Source: an uncultured Paraglaciecola sp.
GTDB taxonomy: Bacteria; Pseudomonadota; Gammaproteobacteria; Enterobacterales; Alteromonadaceae
Length of the DNA stretch: 40,459 nucleotides
Assembly: GCF_913020055.1 (NCBI RefSeq)
Contig: NZ_CAJWCF010000035.1
Coordinates: 1-40,459, forward strand
Reading direction: 5' to 3'
Shown: in pieces, positions 1 to 8,078 of the stretch
Layout of the letters: each line of letters starts with the position of its first letter
How positions within the stretch are numbered: the stretch's first letter is position 1
Notes under the pieces: model-generated
Database searches by the model: none
What the model saw: the letters and a program-made list of their open reading frames with translations, nothing else
Told to the model about the DNA's origin: nothing
Program-made: the position numbers and the translations under genes

Positions 1-112
1 ATATTTGGACAATGATGAAAAGTTCAATAAAAACAGTATGTTTAGTGTTCAACAACAGTTAATACAAACATAGCCTTTAATATTATGGCCCTCGGAATAT
101 TTTTAGGAACCG

Positions 113-138
113 GATGGGCATAGTTTTAGTTGCCCATC
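113..138 (+). promoter_or_regulatory. Hairpin in the leader of the beta-lactamase-fold gene
   Basis: GATGGGCA (113-120) and TGCCCATC (131-138) form a perfect 8-bp inverted repeat with a 10-nt loop. It ends three bases before the Shine-Dalgarno-like AAGGAAA that precedes the ATG at 152. It could be an operator or a leader hairpin affecting ribosome access; no T-run follows, so it is not a good terminator. The function is inferred from position only. Confidence 0.45.
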
Positions 139-151
139 TAAAAGGAAATAT

Positions 152-1561
152 ATGAAATTATCGGTAATTACATGGCTGTTATTTATTGGGTCAATGACAT
201 CATTCACCTTCGCCACAGCATCATCCATTGAAGACAATGTTGATAAAAAACTAAATGATGAAGACAAAATAAAGATTGAACAAATAATTAATCATTACGT
301 TTCAAGTCGTGCGTTCGAAGGTACCGTCTTAATTGCAAAATCTGGTAAACCGTTTTTCCAAAAAGCTTATGGCTTCGCTGATCGCAAAGAGAGCCGGCCC
401 CTCGATAACAATAGCGCGTTTCAAATAGCCTCGTTAAGTAAACCTATTGCTGCAACCTTAGTACTAATGCTTGAGGAACAAGGCAAATTAACCCTCGAAG
501 ATACACTGGCAGATTATTTCCCTGAATATGATAGCGCTATAGGTAAACAGATAACGATTGATAACCTGCTTAGCCATACATCCGGGATCCCTAATCATTT
601 TGTTATTGACGGATGGTTTAACCCGGACTTTCACCGCAACACCTCAGAACAGGAGTTTGTAAAAATAATCGCTAAGTTGCCACCTGCATTTCCGCCGGGC
701 AGTGCTTACCTTTACTCCAATCCGGCTTATTTCCTGTTGGGAAAAATCGTCGAATTAGTAACCGAAGAGTCCTATGCAACGACCATCAAGAAAAGCATAT
801 TTGATCGATTGAACATGAAACAATCTGGCGTCGCGACGGGTATCGAAACTATTGTGCCATATGTCCAGGCGTATCAATGGGATGATCAGGGTGCTTACAG
901 AACACAAACAACAAAAAATATGGCACTGTTTGGAGCAGGTGCGGCTATTTACACTACCGCTGAAGATCTCTATCGCTTTGATACGGCTTTATACAGTGAC
1001 AAATTGCTCAGTGATACAAACAAAAAGCGCATTTTCAACCCTTAACATGCTTACGCCTGGCAGATTGGTCTTGTGCCCTTTTCACCCGAATTACAGGTAA
1101 GTGTGCAAATAGCAGATGGTAAGTTCGATGGCTATAGCTCGATGATGACCCGTTTTGTTGATGAGCAACACAGCATTATTTTACTGAGTAACATTGGGAT
1201 AAGTTATGATTTAAAACAACAACTTACTTTTGATATTGCAGCAATATTATACAACCAAGTTCCGCCAAACCGTAAAAACGACGCCACTCTTTATTTGATC
1301 AAAAGCCTATTTTCGGCAAACTTCAGTCAAACACTACAAAGTTTAACTGCTGACAATACTCAATTTCAGATAAGTGAAGAGAGTCTTGCATCCCTTGCTT
1401 TTGAGCTACTTTGGTCCAGCCTTGCCGATCAATCACTGCAATTGTTTTCGTTTATTGTTAGCGAATTTCCTAACTCATCAACCGCCAATCAGAATCTACA
1501 AAAAGCATGTCATCACCACTTAGCCAGGGGTGCAAAGAGCTTCGCTGAGCAATGCACCTGA
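152..1561 (+). pseudogene. Serine beta-lactamase-fold hydrolase (class C/esterase type), interrupted by an in-frame stop
   Basis: The gene encodes an exported protein of the serine beta-lactamase/D-alanyl-D-alanine carboxypeptidase/esterase fold. A signal peptide occupies about residues 1-23. The SxxK nucleophile motif is S94-L-S-K97 and the YxN motif is Y188-S-N190. The start at 152 has a good Shine-Dalgarno (AAGGAAA). TAA at 1043-1045 ends the first part at 297 aa, but the same frame continues without interruption to TGA at 1559-1561. The codons just after the stop read HAYAWQIG, the usual C-terminal beta-lactamase-domain segment, followed by FSPELQVSVQI. The intact gene would be about 469 aa. 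A single base change from a sense codon such as CAA, GAA or AAA explains the break, so nonsense pseudogenisation is the simplest reading; stop readthrough or a sequencing error are alternatives. The last roughly 100 residues resemble the variable C-terminal extension common in this family. Confidence 0.75.
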
Positions 1562-1726
1562 ATCGATATAGACCCAAGCTCCAAAGCAGTGGTGGCCCAG
1601 CAAAGTACAAACGAGCAAGGTCATTTGAGAATTGTGCGCCAACCTAACTTGATGCAAATCAATGCTAAGTCTAGCTAATCACTTAAAATGAGTGATGTTT
1701 GAGTCAGTTCACATTGGAGAGACCGT

Positions 1727-2038
1727 ATGCATAATAACAAACAGCAACTACTCGTTTTACAAAAAGAGTTCAGCAATCGTATCGCTAAAATTGATAAGGA
1801 TTTACATAGTCGCCTAAGCAGCGCGAAATTCTCTGAACAGGTGGTTGATCACCAAAATGATGATGTACTTTTGAATTTAAAAAATGAAGCACAGCAAGAA
1901 TTAGAACAAATAAACCATGCGTTGTTGAAAATAGAACGGGACGTCTACGGCACCTGTGAAAAATGCCATAGTGTCATCAGTACTGAACGTTTGGATGCCA
2001 TTCCATTTACTGCATACTGTAAAAACTGTGCGCTTTGA
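1727..2038 (+). CDS. DksA/TraR-family C4 zinc-finger protein
   Basis: This 103-aa protein has an N-terminal charged helical region (about residues 1-70) and a C-terminal C4 zinc finger: C77-x2-C80, a 17-residue spacer, and C98-x2-C101. The finger reads GTCEKCHSVIS...YCKNC, the pattern of the DksA/TraR family, whose members bind the RNA polymerase secondary channel and modulate transcription. It is shorter than DksA (about 150 aa) and resembles the small stand-alone members often annotated as TraR/DksA C4-type zinc-finger proteins. GGAGAG lies nine bases or so before the ATG. A small inverted repeat (ATCACT/AGTGAT) sits just upstream at about 1678-1696. The direct regulatory target cannot be told from sequence. 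Confidence 0.85.
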   Translation: MHNNKQQLLVLQKEFSNRIAKIDKDLHSRLSSAKFSEQVVDHQNDDVLLNLKNEAQQELEQINHALLKIERDVYGTCEKCHSVISTERLDAIPFTAYCKNCAL

Positions 2039-2069
2039 GTGACCTCCCCAAGTTATTCTTGGAAGAAAA

Positions 2070-2095
2070 GGGTCAGTGCCAAATGGCGCTAACCC
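2070..2095. repeat. REP-like palindrome or terminator between convergent genes
   Basis: GGGTCAGTGCCA (2070-2081) and TGGCGCTAACCC (2084-2095) form a 12-bp stem with one wobble and one mismatch. Read on the minus strand it is followed by TTTTCTT, so it could terminate the peptidase gene that ends at 2127. The GGGTCAGTGCC core also resembles REP palindromes. CTAACCCCTA occurs twice, at 2089-2098 and 2109-2118, and a small AACCC/GGGTT hairpin with a T-run lies at 2111-2127. Confidence 0.5.
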
Positions 2096-2126
2096 CTAAA
2101 TCAAAGACCTAACCCCTATGGGTTTT

Positions 2127-3623
2127 TCAGCGAATCTTTGCCACTTGGTAGAAAAAGTCAACGTAGGCCATCGCGGCGTCAACCACACCAGCCACATTGG
2201 GATTGCTCGACTCGACCACAAAATACTCATCTGGCGCGTGCGCACCCGATCCGTGTCCCAGACCGAATTGGCCCGCAGGTAGTGACAGCGGAGGCGCGGT
2301 AAACATGGCGCCTGGCCATGAACCTGCCAGTCGCGGATTCAGCGTTGCTGCAACGCCAGCGCGACGATACGTTTCAAGCTCGGCTTGGATAATTCGACTA
2401 TTTTCGGCCGTTTCGGTTGGGTCGTAACCCCCACCTATTTTCATCTCAACATCGGTAAAACCGCGCTTATCAAGATGCGCCCGCAACTTCGCTTCAGCCT
2501 CGGCGCGAGTCTGGTTCGGTACCAGTCTAAGATCCAGTTTGGCAACAGCCCTGCCCGGCAAGATGGTCTTGCCTCCAGGCCCAGTATAACCGGCTACCAA
2601 GCCCTCGATGTTAACCGTAGGCTGCGAAGCGAGACGCTCGAGTGCATCCTTGTGCGGCAAGTCATCAATCCAATGTTTAACACCTAAGAGTTTCTTGCTC
2701 GTCGCTTCGTCACTGCTGGCGGCTGCCTGTGCGATCAATTCTTTTTCTCGCGCGCTCAGTGGGCGCACATTCTCAAACCAGCCGTCGATAAGGGGCGTAT
2801 TACCGTCAGGCGTGACAAGGGTCTGCAAGGCTTGCACAAGGCGCCACGCAGGCGAATCAACCATCGCCTTTAAACTCGAATGAATGTCTTTTTCAGGACC
2901 ACGCCCCCAACTTTTACCACTGGCAATGAGTTCAAGTTCAACTATGCCTTTGGCGCCCAAATTTACCCCTACATTGCCCTTCATGTTCTGCCAGCCAATA
3001 GGAATAAAAATACCTTCGGACTGTTTAAGCCTTGCCATGATGTCAGGGCGGCTGACGATCTGTTGAAAGTGCGGCGAACCTATCTCTTCTTCGCCTTCAA
3101 CCACCAGCACAAGATTGACCGGCGGTTTCACACCCGCTGCTCGCATGGCGTGTAAAGCTGCAAGCACGGTTGCCTCAGGACCTTTCTGGTTGACTGCACC
3201 GCGACCCATAATGGCCTTACCGAATCCCGGTTTGTCGACGATGCGCCCCTCCAAAGGCGGTGACGACCACTCGTCTGCGTCGTATTGCTTAACGTCATAC
3301 ATAAAGTATATCGCCAGAGTACGCTCAGCGCCGTTATCCATGGTGGCCCAAACCCCGGGGTGACCATCAGTCGGCACGATTTCAGCGTGGTCAAAACCAG
3401 CATCACGAGCAAGTTTTGCCATGTATTCGGCACCTTCCATCATATTTAGATTTTCAGCAGCGATAGACGGCAGCGCAATCCAATCTTGGATGCGTTTGAT
3501 CGATTCAGCACGACCAGCTTCGGCCGCTTTACGTATGGCCGGGTAATCATCATTACCAAGCGCCAACGCCGAAGACGAGCCACCAAACATCAAGATCATG
3601 CCCGTGAGTAAGGCTGTTTTCAC
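2127..3623 (-). CDS. Secreted M20/M25/M40-type metallopeptidase homologue with atypical metal ligands
   Basis: From a GTG at 3623 the protein is 498 aa and starts with a clean signal peptide (MKTALLTGMILM...SALALG). This start is preferred over a TTG at 3734 because the signal peptide begins here and base composition jumps from AT-rich to GC-rich at this point. The fold is the carnosinase-like M20 family: a di-zinc catalytic domain with the glutamate motif EGEEE (about residues 176-180), an internal dimerisation domain, and a late GSGAHAPDEY histidine motif. Two metal positions differ from the canonical pattern. The HxDVQP motif reads MYDVKQ, placing Met where a zinc-binding His is expected, and GRGxxDxKG reads GRGAVNQKG, with Asn replacing the bridging Asp. 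GC content is about 60% in sampled 60-base stretches, against roughly 40-50% around it, suggesting acquisition by transfer. Substrate unknown. Confidence 0.8.
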   Translation of the reverse strand: MKTALLTGMILMFGGSSSALALGNDDYPAIRKAAEAGRAESIKRIQDWIALPSIAAENLNMMEGAEYMAKLARDAGFDHAEIVPTDGHPGVWATMDNGAERTLAIYFMYDVKQYDADEWSSPPLEGRIVDKPGFGKAIMGRGAVNQKGPEATVLAALHAMRAAGVKPPVNLVLVVEGEEEIGSPHFQQIVSRPDIMARLKQSEGIFIPIGWQNMKGNVGVNLGAKGIVELELIASGKSWGRGPEKDIHSSLKAMVDSPAWRLVQALQTLVTPDGNTPLIDGWFENVRPLSAREKELIAQAAASSDEATSKKLLGVKHWIDDLPHKDALERLASQPTVNIEGLVAGYTGPGGKTILPGRAVAKLDLRLVPNQTRAEAEAKLRAHLDKRGFTDVEMKIGGGYDPTETAENSRIIQAELETYRRAGVAATLNPRLAGSWPGAMFTAPPLSLPAGQFGLGHGSGAHAPDEYFVVESSNPNVAGVVDAAMAYVDFFYQVAKIR

Positions 3624-4027
3624 AACATTGCTTCGCACCAGAAGGTTTAAGGAGGAATTGTATTTGCTAATGAGTAGGCCCTTATTTTTAGATATTATTA
3701 GGTTAGTAATACCTGTATCGGTTTCAAACTTCAATAGAGAATAGGATATAGATAATCGGGGGCAGATCCAGAAAATAGGTAACAGATAAAAATTAGCTCC
3801 TTCCGGGATTCTTGGGCGGTCTCCCTACAATGATTTGCATCGTAAATCATCTACTATTGCTAATTTATTAGCCATACTAAAGAATCAGCACATCCATATT
3901 TACGGTTGAAAACACAAGCTTCCCAGTGACTTTTCTCTGTGTCCTCTGAGGTGAAATGATTTTTGTTTTTTGCTTAGTTTTAATTTCGAACGAGACCGCT
4001 AAAATCGATGCTCATAAATGCTGAACA
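3624..4027. other. Gene-free AT-rich interval with two small hairpins
   Basis: About 400 bases separate the GC-rich peptidase gene from the response regulator gene. I see no convincing gene. Two perfect short hairpins occur: ATGATTT/AAATCAT at 3830-3850 and GCTAA/TTAGC at 3859-3872. No long hairpin with a T-run is evident for the response regulator gene that ends at 4028. The interval probably contains the promoter of the peptidase gene, but no clear -35/-10 pair could be assigned. Confidence 0.4.
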
Positions 4028-5380
4028 TCAATTTACCCCATGCTTATCAAGGCGATACAAAAACGCTTTGTAACTCATTCCTAAAAACTGTGAGGCCTTG
4101 GTGCGATTTCCTTGGTGCCTAGTGAGCGCTTGCCTTAAACAGTTTTGTTCAAAGGCTTCCCAGTCTAAGCCTTGTTCGGGAAGCACAAATTCTGTTTGAC
4201 CTATTGGTTGGGTGCTTGCGACGTCGGCGATGTTTAGTAGCTCTTGCTCATCACCCAACAACACAAAACGTTCAATTTTATTGGCGAGCTCCCGCACGTT
4301 GCCGGGCCACTCGAAGTCCATTAGCCGTTTTAAGGTGGCTTTACTGAGTATGGGTTTGGGAATGTTGTAACGTTGGCAGCTTTTATGAATAAAAAAGTCC
4401 ACTAGCCTAGGGATGTCTTCTTGCCTTGATCGCAACGGCGGCATTACCAAGGGCACGATATTTAAGCGATAAAATAAGTCTTCTCTAAACTCGCCATCTT
4501 GCACCATTTGCGCCAAGTTACGATGGGTGGCGGCGATAACCCGCACGTTTAATTGGATTTCGTGTTGAGCTCCTAGTGGGGTGACTGTGCCTTCTTGTAA
4601 AAAACGTAGCAGTTTTGCCTGCATGGATAACGGCAACTCGCCAATTTCGTCTAGGAACAAGGTGCCCTTGTCAGCACTTTGTAACTTACCTGGCTTATCC
4701 TGTATGGCACCTGTAAACGCCCCTTTTAACGCTCCAAAAAGTTCTGCTTCGGCCAACGATTCGGGGATCGCACCACAATTTACAGCAATAAAATTATTGG
4801 TTTTTCGTGGTGAAAGTTGATGTAAAGCTCGGGCTGCGAGTTCCTTACCGGTTCCACTTTCACCGGTAATGAGCACCATGGCGTCAGTGTTGGATACCCG
4901 TTTGATACGTTCGTACACGGCTTGCATGCAAGGTGCGTTACCCACCAAATCGACCAGTTGCTGTTGCTCAGACAAGGCTTGTGTGAGTTGTTGATTTTGG
5001 CTTCGTAGTTGTTTGGCTTTGTAAATTTTATCAATACACAGCAGTAACTCTTGACGCTGGAAGGGTTTGGCAAGGTAGTCATCGGCACCGGCGTCTACCG
5101 CTTCAACCGCATGGGCTATGGTGCCGTAAGCCGTGGCAATAGCAAAACCCAATTCTGGCTGATTGCGGCGCACATAATTGAGCAAATCTAGGCCGCTTAA
5201 GTCACCCAACTTCCAATCGGAAAACACACAGTCATAAGTATTTTTCTTTACCTCTAGTATGGCTTCTTCGACGTTTTCACAGGCCTTAACCTGATAGTGT
5301 TCAGCTTGCAAAATACTTTGGATCAATGCTCTTTGCTGGGGGTCGTCTTCTACCAACAAGATATGAATTTGCTCACTCAT
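4028..5380 (-). CDS. Sigma-54-dependent response regulator (NtrC/ZraR type)
   Basis: This 450-aa enhancer-binding protein has three domains. The receiver domain (about 1-120) has acidic pocket E11/D12/D13, phosphoacceptor D55 and conserved K105. The AAA+ sigma-54 activation domain (about 145-375) has Walker A GESGTGKE at 173-180, the sigma-54 contact loop GAFTGA at 220-225 and Walker B LFLDEIGE at 241-248. A C-terminal Fis-type helix-turn-helix covers about 415-445 (NRTKASQFLGMSYKAFLYRL). Its start overlaps the end of the upstream kinase gene by 8 bases, so the two are translationally coupled partners. Phosphorylated protein would bind upstream sites and drive sigma-54 polymerase. The triple repeat at 6920-6950 is the best candidate site. 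All key residues are present. Confidence 0.92.
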   Translation of the reverse strand: MSEQIHILLVEDDPQQRALIQSILQAEHYQVKACENVEEAILEVKKNTYDCVFSDWKLGDLSGLDLLNYVRRNQPELGFAIATAYGTIAHAVEAVDAGADDYLAKPFQRQELLLCIDKIYKAKQLRSQNQQLTQALSEQQQLVDLVGNAPCMQAVYERIKRVSNTDAMVLITGESGTGKELAARALHQLSPRKTNNFIAVNCGAIPESLAEAELFGALKGAFTGAIQDKPGKLQSADKGTLFLDEIGELPLSMQAKLLRFLQEGTVTPLGAQHEIQLNVRVIAATHRNLAQMVQDGEFREDLFYRLNIVPLVMPPLRSRQEDIPRLVDFFIHKSCQRYNIPKPILSKATLKRLMDFEWPGNVRELANKIERFVLLGDEQELLNIADVASTQPIGQTEFVLPEQGLDWEAFEQNCLRQALTRHQGNRTKASQFLGMSYKAFLYRLDKHGVN

Positions 5381-6794
5381 TCGGCTTCACTTCTTTATTA
5401 CAGTTGCTTAGCGTGAGGGTGGCGATACAACCGTGGGGGCTGTTGTTACTTAGCTGCACATCCCCCTGATAATAAGATTGGCTAATTCGCTTGGCGATAT
5501 ACAAGCCCATGCCCGCCCCTTCTGGTTTGCTACTTACGTGGGGCTTAAATAGCTCAGTCTTAATTTTTTCACTTAGGCCTTTGCCCTGATCCACAATTTT
5601 AATGCTCAGTTGCTCAACTTCTTGGGCTACAAAAACACTAATACTTTGCTGCTCTGTGCTGGCTTCAATCGCATTCACAAGCAAAGTATGGATCATCGCC
5701 CTAATTTCGACCTGTGCGCCATAAATCTGCAAATCTTGCATAGGCGCAAACTCAATTTTATGTTTGCCCGTCATGCTTAGTTCCAACAATATGTCGTTGA
5801 TAACTTGATTAATGCTAACCTGTTGGTCGCGCTGTAAGTCATTGGTGGTGAGTGTTAGCAAGGCCTTGATAGTATTGTCTAAATGCATGATTTTTTGTCT
5901 TGCTTGCTGAGCAAGTTCACAGCGCTGCTGTTGAGATAAGTCTGTTTGACCTATTTGTTCAATGGCTAAACCAATAGTATTAATGGGGTTGCGCAAGGTA
6001 TGCGCCAAACCACGGGCCACTTCACCAAGTTCAACTAATTGTTGTTGCTGATGAAAGCGTATTTCAACTTGGTTTAACTGCTCTAGTCGAGTGCTCATTT
6101 GATTAAAACTCTGCAGGGTTTCGCGCACCTCAAGTATGCCACTAGGTTTAACCTGACTACCCAAGTCACCTTGTTGTAAGCGGTTAAAACCGTTTGAGAG
6201 TTCACCTAGAGGGCGACTGATATGTTTTGCCAACAAATAGGCAAGCATTAAACCAAGGGCTGTCAGTATGATTGTGCCAATTGCCAACCAGCGAAAATAT
6301 TGGCTGATAGCCGAATTTTCTTTATCAAACTGAACAATATGTTGAACTTGCTGCTCCTTTACTATGAAGGCATTTGAGCCACCGATAGGTTTAAAACTCA
6401 TTTCTTGCAAACGACCTTCAAGTGCTTCACGAACAACTATATTCGAGCCTATACCCATTTCACCAACAGTAACAGTTTGCGTCTGATCACCACTGATAAA
6501 GCGGTTGCCATTACCCAGTTCAACAGATTTATTTGGGGTGTTTTCGATACGCACAACAATTGACTGATTATCTGGAGTCGCTGCTAGGTTATTTTCGCGC
6601 ACAACGACTTGCTGCTGAGAGTGCGGCAGAGAATTCACCAACAATTTCAAGGCTTGTTTTGACAGCGTTTGGCTTTTATCCTCTACCTCAGCACCAATTT
6701 GTTGCTGAATATAATTGATAAAAAACAGCTGAGTGCTCGCCAACCCTAAAACAAAGAGCGCGATTAATAGGAACAGATAACGCTTTAACGACAT
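5373..6794 (-). CDS. Membrane sensor histidine kinase, partner of the sigma-54 regulator
   Basis: The sensor has a first membrane segment right after the start (RYLFLLIALFVLG), a periplasmic sensing region of about 140 residues, a second membrane segment, a HAMP linker, a HisKA domain with phosphoacceptor His in ARGLAHTLRNP, and a HATPase domain with N box LLVNAIEAS, G1 DQGKG and G2 GAGMGL. The ATG at 6794 is chosen (473 aa). Earlier in-frame starts at 6863 and 6827 also exist, but the former lies upstream of the predicted sigma-54 promoter (6834-6850) and the latter falls near its expected transcription start. No start has a strong Shine-Dalgarno. The periplasmic signal is unknown; the architecture resembles ZraS/AtoS-like kinases. 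Periplasmic metal-binding clusters such as repeated His/Cys are not obvious. Confidence 0.9.
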   Translation of the reverse strand: MSLKRYLFLLIALFVLGLASTQLFFINYIQQQIGAEVEDKSQTLSKQALKLLVNSLPHSQQQVVVRENNLAATPDNQSIVVRIENTPNKSVELGNGNRFISGDQTQTVTVGEMGIGSNIVVREALEGRLQEMSFKPIGGSNAFIVKEQQVQHIVQFDKENSAISQYFRWLAIGTIILTALGLMLAYLLAKHISRPLGELSNGFNRLQQGDLGSQVKPSGILEVRETLQSFNQMSTRLEQLNQVEIRFHQQQQLVELGEVARGLAHTLRNPINTIGLAIEQIGQTDLSQQQRCELAQQARQKIMHLDNTIKALLTLTTNDLQRDQQVSINQVINDILLELSMTGKHKIEFAPMQDLQIYGAQVEIRAMIHTLLVNAIEASTEQQSISVFVAQEVEQLSIKIVDQGKGLSEKIKTELFKPHVSSKPEGAGMGLYIAKRISQSYYQGDVQLSNNSPHGCIATLTLSNCNKEVKPNE

Positions 6795-6833
6795 AGAGAC
6801 TAGTGAATTAATGAATTTAGTTTGCATAAAGTA

Positions 6834-6850
6834 AACAAGTATCACGCCAT
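6834..6850 (-). promoter_or_regulatory. Candidate sigma-54 promoter for the kinase-regulator operon
   Basis: Read on the minus strand, TGGCGT-GATAC-TTGTT (6849 down to 6834) matches the TGGCAC-N5-TTGCW consensus with the GG and the second G exactly 12 bases apart. The C of the -12 element is T. Transcription would start near 6824, giving a leader of about 30 bases to the ATG at 6794. The sequence lies within the longer open frame, which argues for the shorter kinase start. Confidence 0.4.
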
Positions 6851-6919
6851 AGTGGTTCAACATTTAACTGTTTGATATTAATGGGATTAAATAAATCAGC
6901 CAATCAGTAAAATTTAGAA

Positions 6920-6950
6920 ATATCCTTATATGAGGAAATCATATCCTCAT
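6920..6950. promoter_or_regulatory. Triple binding-site cluster, probable enhancer for the response regulator
   Basis: Three copies of one 10-mer lie nearly end to end: ATATCCTTAT (6920-6929), ATGAGGAAAT (6930-6939, inverted) and ATATCCTCAT (6941-6950). The last two form a perfect ATGAGGA/TCCTCAT inverted repeat. The cluster lies about 92 bases from the -24 element of the minus-strand promoter and about 95 bases from that of the plus-strand promoter, a usual distance for NtrC-type upstream activating sites. Binding by the adjacent regulator is inferred. Confidence 0.55.
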
Positions 6951-7032
6951 TTGCAGACTTTTGTTAGCGCTGAGCTTCAGTTTATTTTGGATGTTTTAGG
7001 TTAAGCTATTGAAAGTTATGTTTTATTTTTTG

Positions 7033-7049
7033 TTGGTACAAGACTTGTA
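7033..7049 (+). promoter_or_regulatory. Candidate sigma-54 promoter for the acidic exported protein gene
   Basis: TTGGTACAAGACTTGTA contains TGGTAC-N5-TTGTA, close to TGGCAC-N5-TTGCA, with the GG and the -12 G 12 bases apart. The usual C of the -12 GC is T. Transcription would start near 7060, leaving a leader of about 65 bases with GGAG seven bases before the ATG at 7125. The neighbouring sigma-54 activator supports the call. Confidence 0.5.
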
Positions 7050-7124
7050 ATAGACTCATGGAATGCTTCAGCAATGGGTATGCTAGCTGAACAACAAGAT
7101 AACTGATGACAACGGAGAAGTAAT

Positions 7125-7679
7125 ATGAATATGCTCACTAAAAATTTACTGGCTGGTGCGGTTGTGGCAAGTTTTGCGCTAACAGGTGCCGTTATAGCTG
7201 AAGAAGAAGTAAAGCACAAAACCATCGAAATTAAGGTGATCAAAGATCAGGATGTCAGTGTTTGGGTGGATGCAGACGGCAACTCCCAAACCTTGGTATT
7301 TAGTCCAAGTGAAATATTGGATACACAAGTACTAGCAGCCAAACTAGAAAGCCTTGATCCAGAAACTCGTCAAACAGTGATGGATGCCTTACAAGGAGTT
7401 CCACATGTAGATACTGGCGAACATGAAGTTAAAAAAGTCTATGTGTTGAACAAGGGAGAAGGTCAACGAGTAGAATTTATTGACGACGATGGCGATATTG
7501 AGATGGAAATTGTTGCAGGTGGGCAACATAAAATCATTCGAAAACACTTTATCCATGGGGATGGAGGCGAAGGTATTTTGAAAGGCCACACATCCGTCAT
7601 AGCAAGTTTAATTGAAAGGGGAGAGTTTAGTCAGGACGATCTTGACAAAATTCAGGCTGCATTAGATGCAAAGCGGTAA
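7125..7679 (+). CDS. Acidic exported protein of unknown function, probable target of the two-component system
   Basis: This 184-aa protein has a signal peptide with probable cleavage after AVIA (about residue 25). The mature part is strongly acidic and has no Cys and no recognised family. It contains a VWVDADGNSQT stretch, a middle acidic segment FIDDDGDIEMEI, a His-containing segment KHFIHGDGG and a C-terminal helical region ending FSQDDLDKIQAALDAKR. The gene is divergent from the sigma-54 kinase-regulator operon and has a sigma-54-like promoter and a good Shine-Dalgarno. The arrangement resembles zraP beside zraSR, but the sequence is not ZraP. A periplasmic stress or metal/ligand-buffering role is possible but is only inferred from context. 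A terminator follows. Confidence 0.8.
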   Translation: MNMLTKNLLAGAVVASFALTGAVIAEEEVKHKTIEIKVIKDQDVSVWVDADGNSQTLVFSPSEILDTQVLAAKLESLDPETRQTVMDALQGVPHVDTGEHEVKKVYVLNKGEGQRVEFIDDDGDIEMEIVAGGQHKIIRKHFIHGDGGEGILKGHTSVIASLIERGEFSQDDLDKIQAALDAKR

Positions 7680-7727
7680 GGCTGTTAGCTGGGTTATTTA
7701 ATTCATCGCGTTTACCCAGATAACTAT

Positions 7728-7750
7728 AAAGCGGCAAATGGCCGCTTTTT
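7728..7750 (+). terminator. Rho-independent terminator after the acidic exported protein gene
   Basis: AAAGCGGC...GCCGCTTTTT forms a 7-8-bp GC-rich stem with a short loop (AAATG) followed by T residues, about 50 bases after the stop at 7679. Confidence 0.85.
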
Positions 7751-8078
7751 CAATTAATCTTTCCAAATAATTCAACCAATTACACGGTTTAGCAATGAGT
7801 GAATGAAGGGTGCTTTATGCTGCATCCACCAAAGATATAGTCGGCAGAATCGGGGCTTTTTCTTTTAATTTATCGTCGATTCAAGGCTCGCCAACTATTA
7901 GCTCTTTATAAAAACTAAAAGCACGCTGCGCGCCATCATCCACGATGGTTTTTGACTTTAATCCTTTCAAGCCAGTTACTCTTTTTTATTAAGTGCGTCC
8001 ATACACTTAACCTTACAGGCTAGCTAAAGCTGTTCTATATTTATCCCGTAAATATGGTCAACAGCAAAAAAAGACTTG

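Noticed and set aside
2608..2883. Plus-strand frames opposite the peptidase gene
   Set aside because: They are antisense shadows of a GC-rich gene and contain no family motifs.
3758..3780. GGGGGCAGATCCAGAAAATAGG as a possible transposon end matching the left-hand palindrome
   Set aside because: It does not pair with or repeat the 2070-2095 sequence, and no duplication flanks the GC-rich gene.
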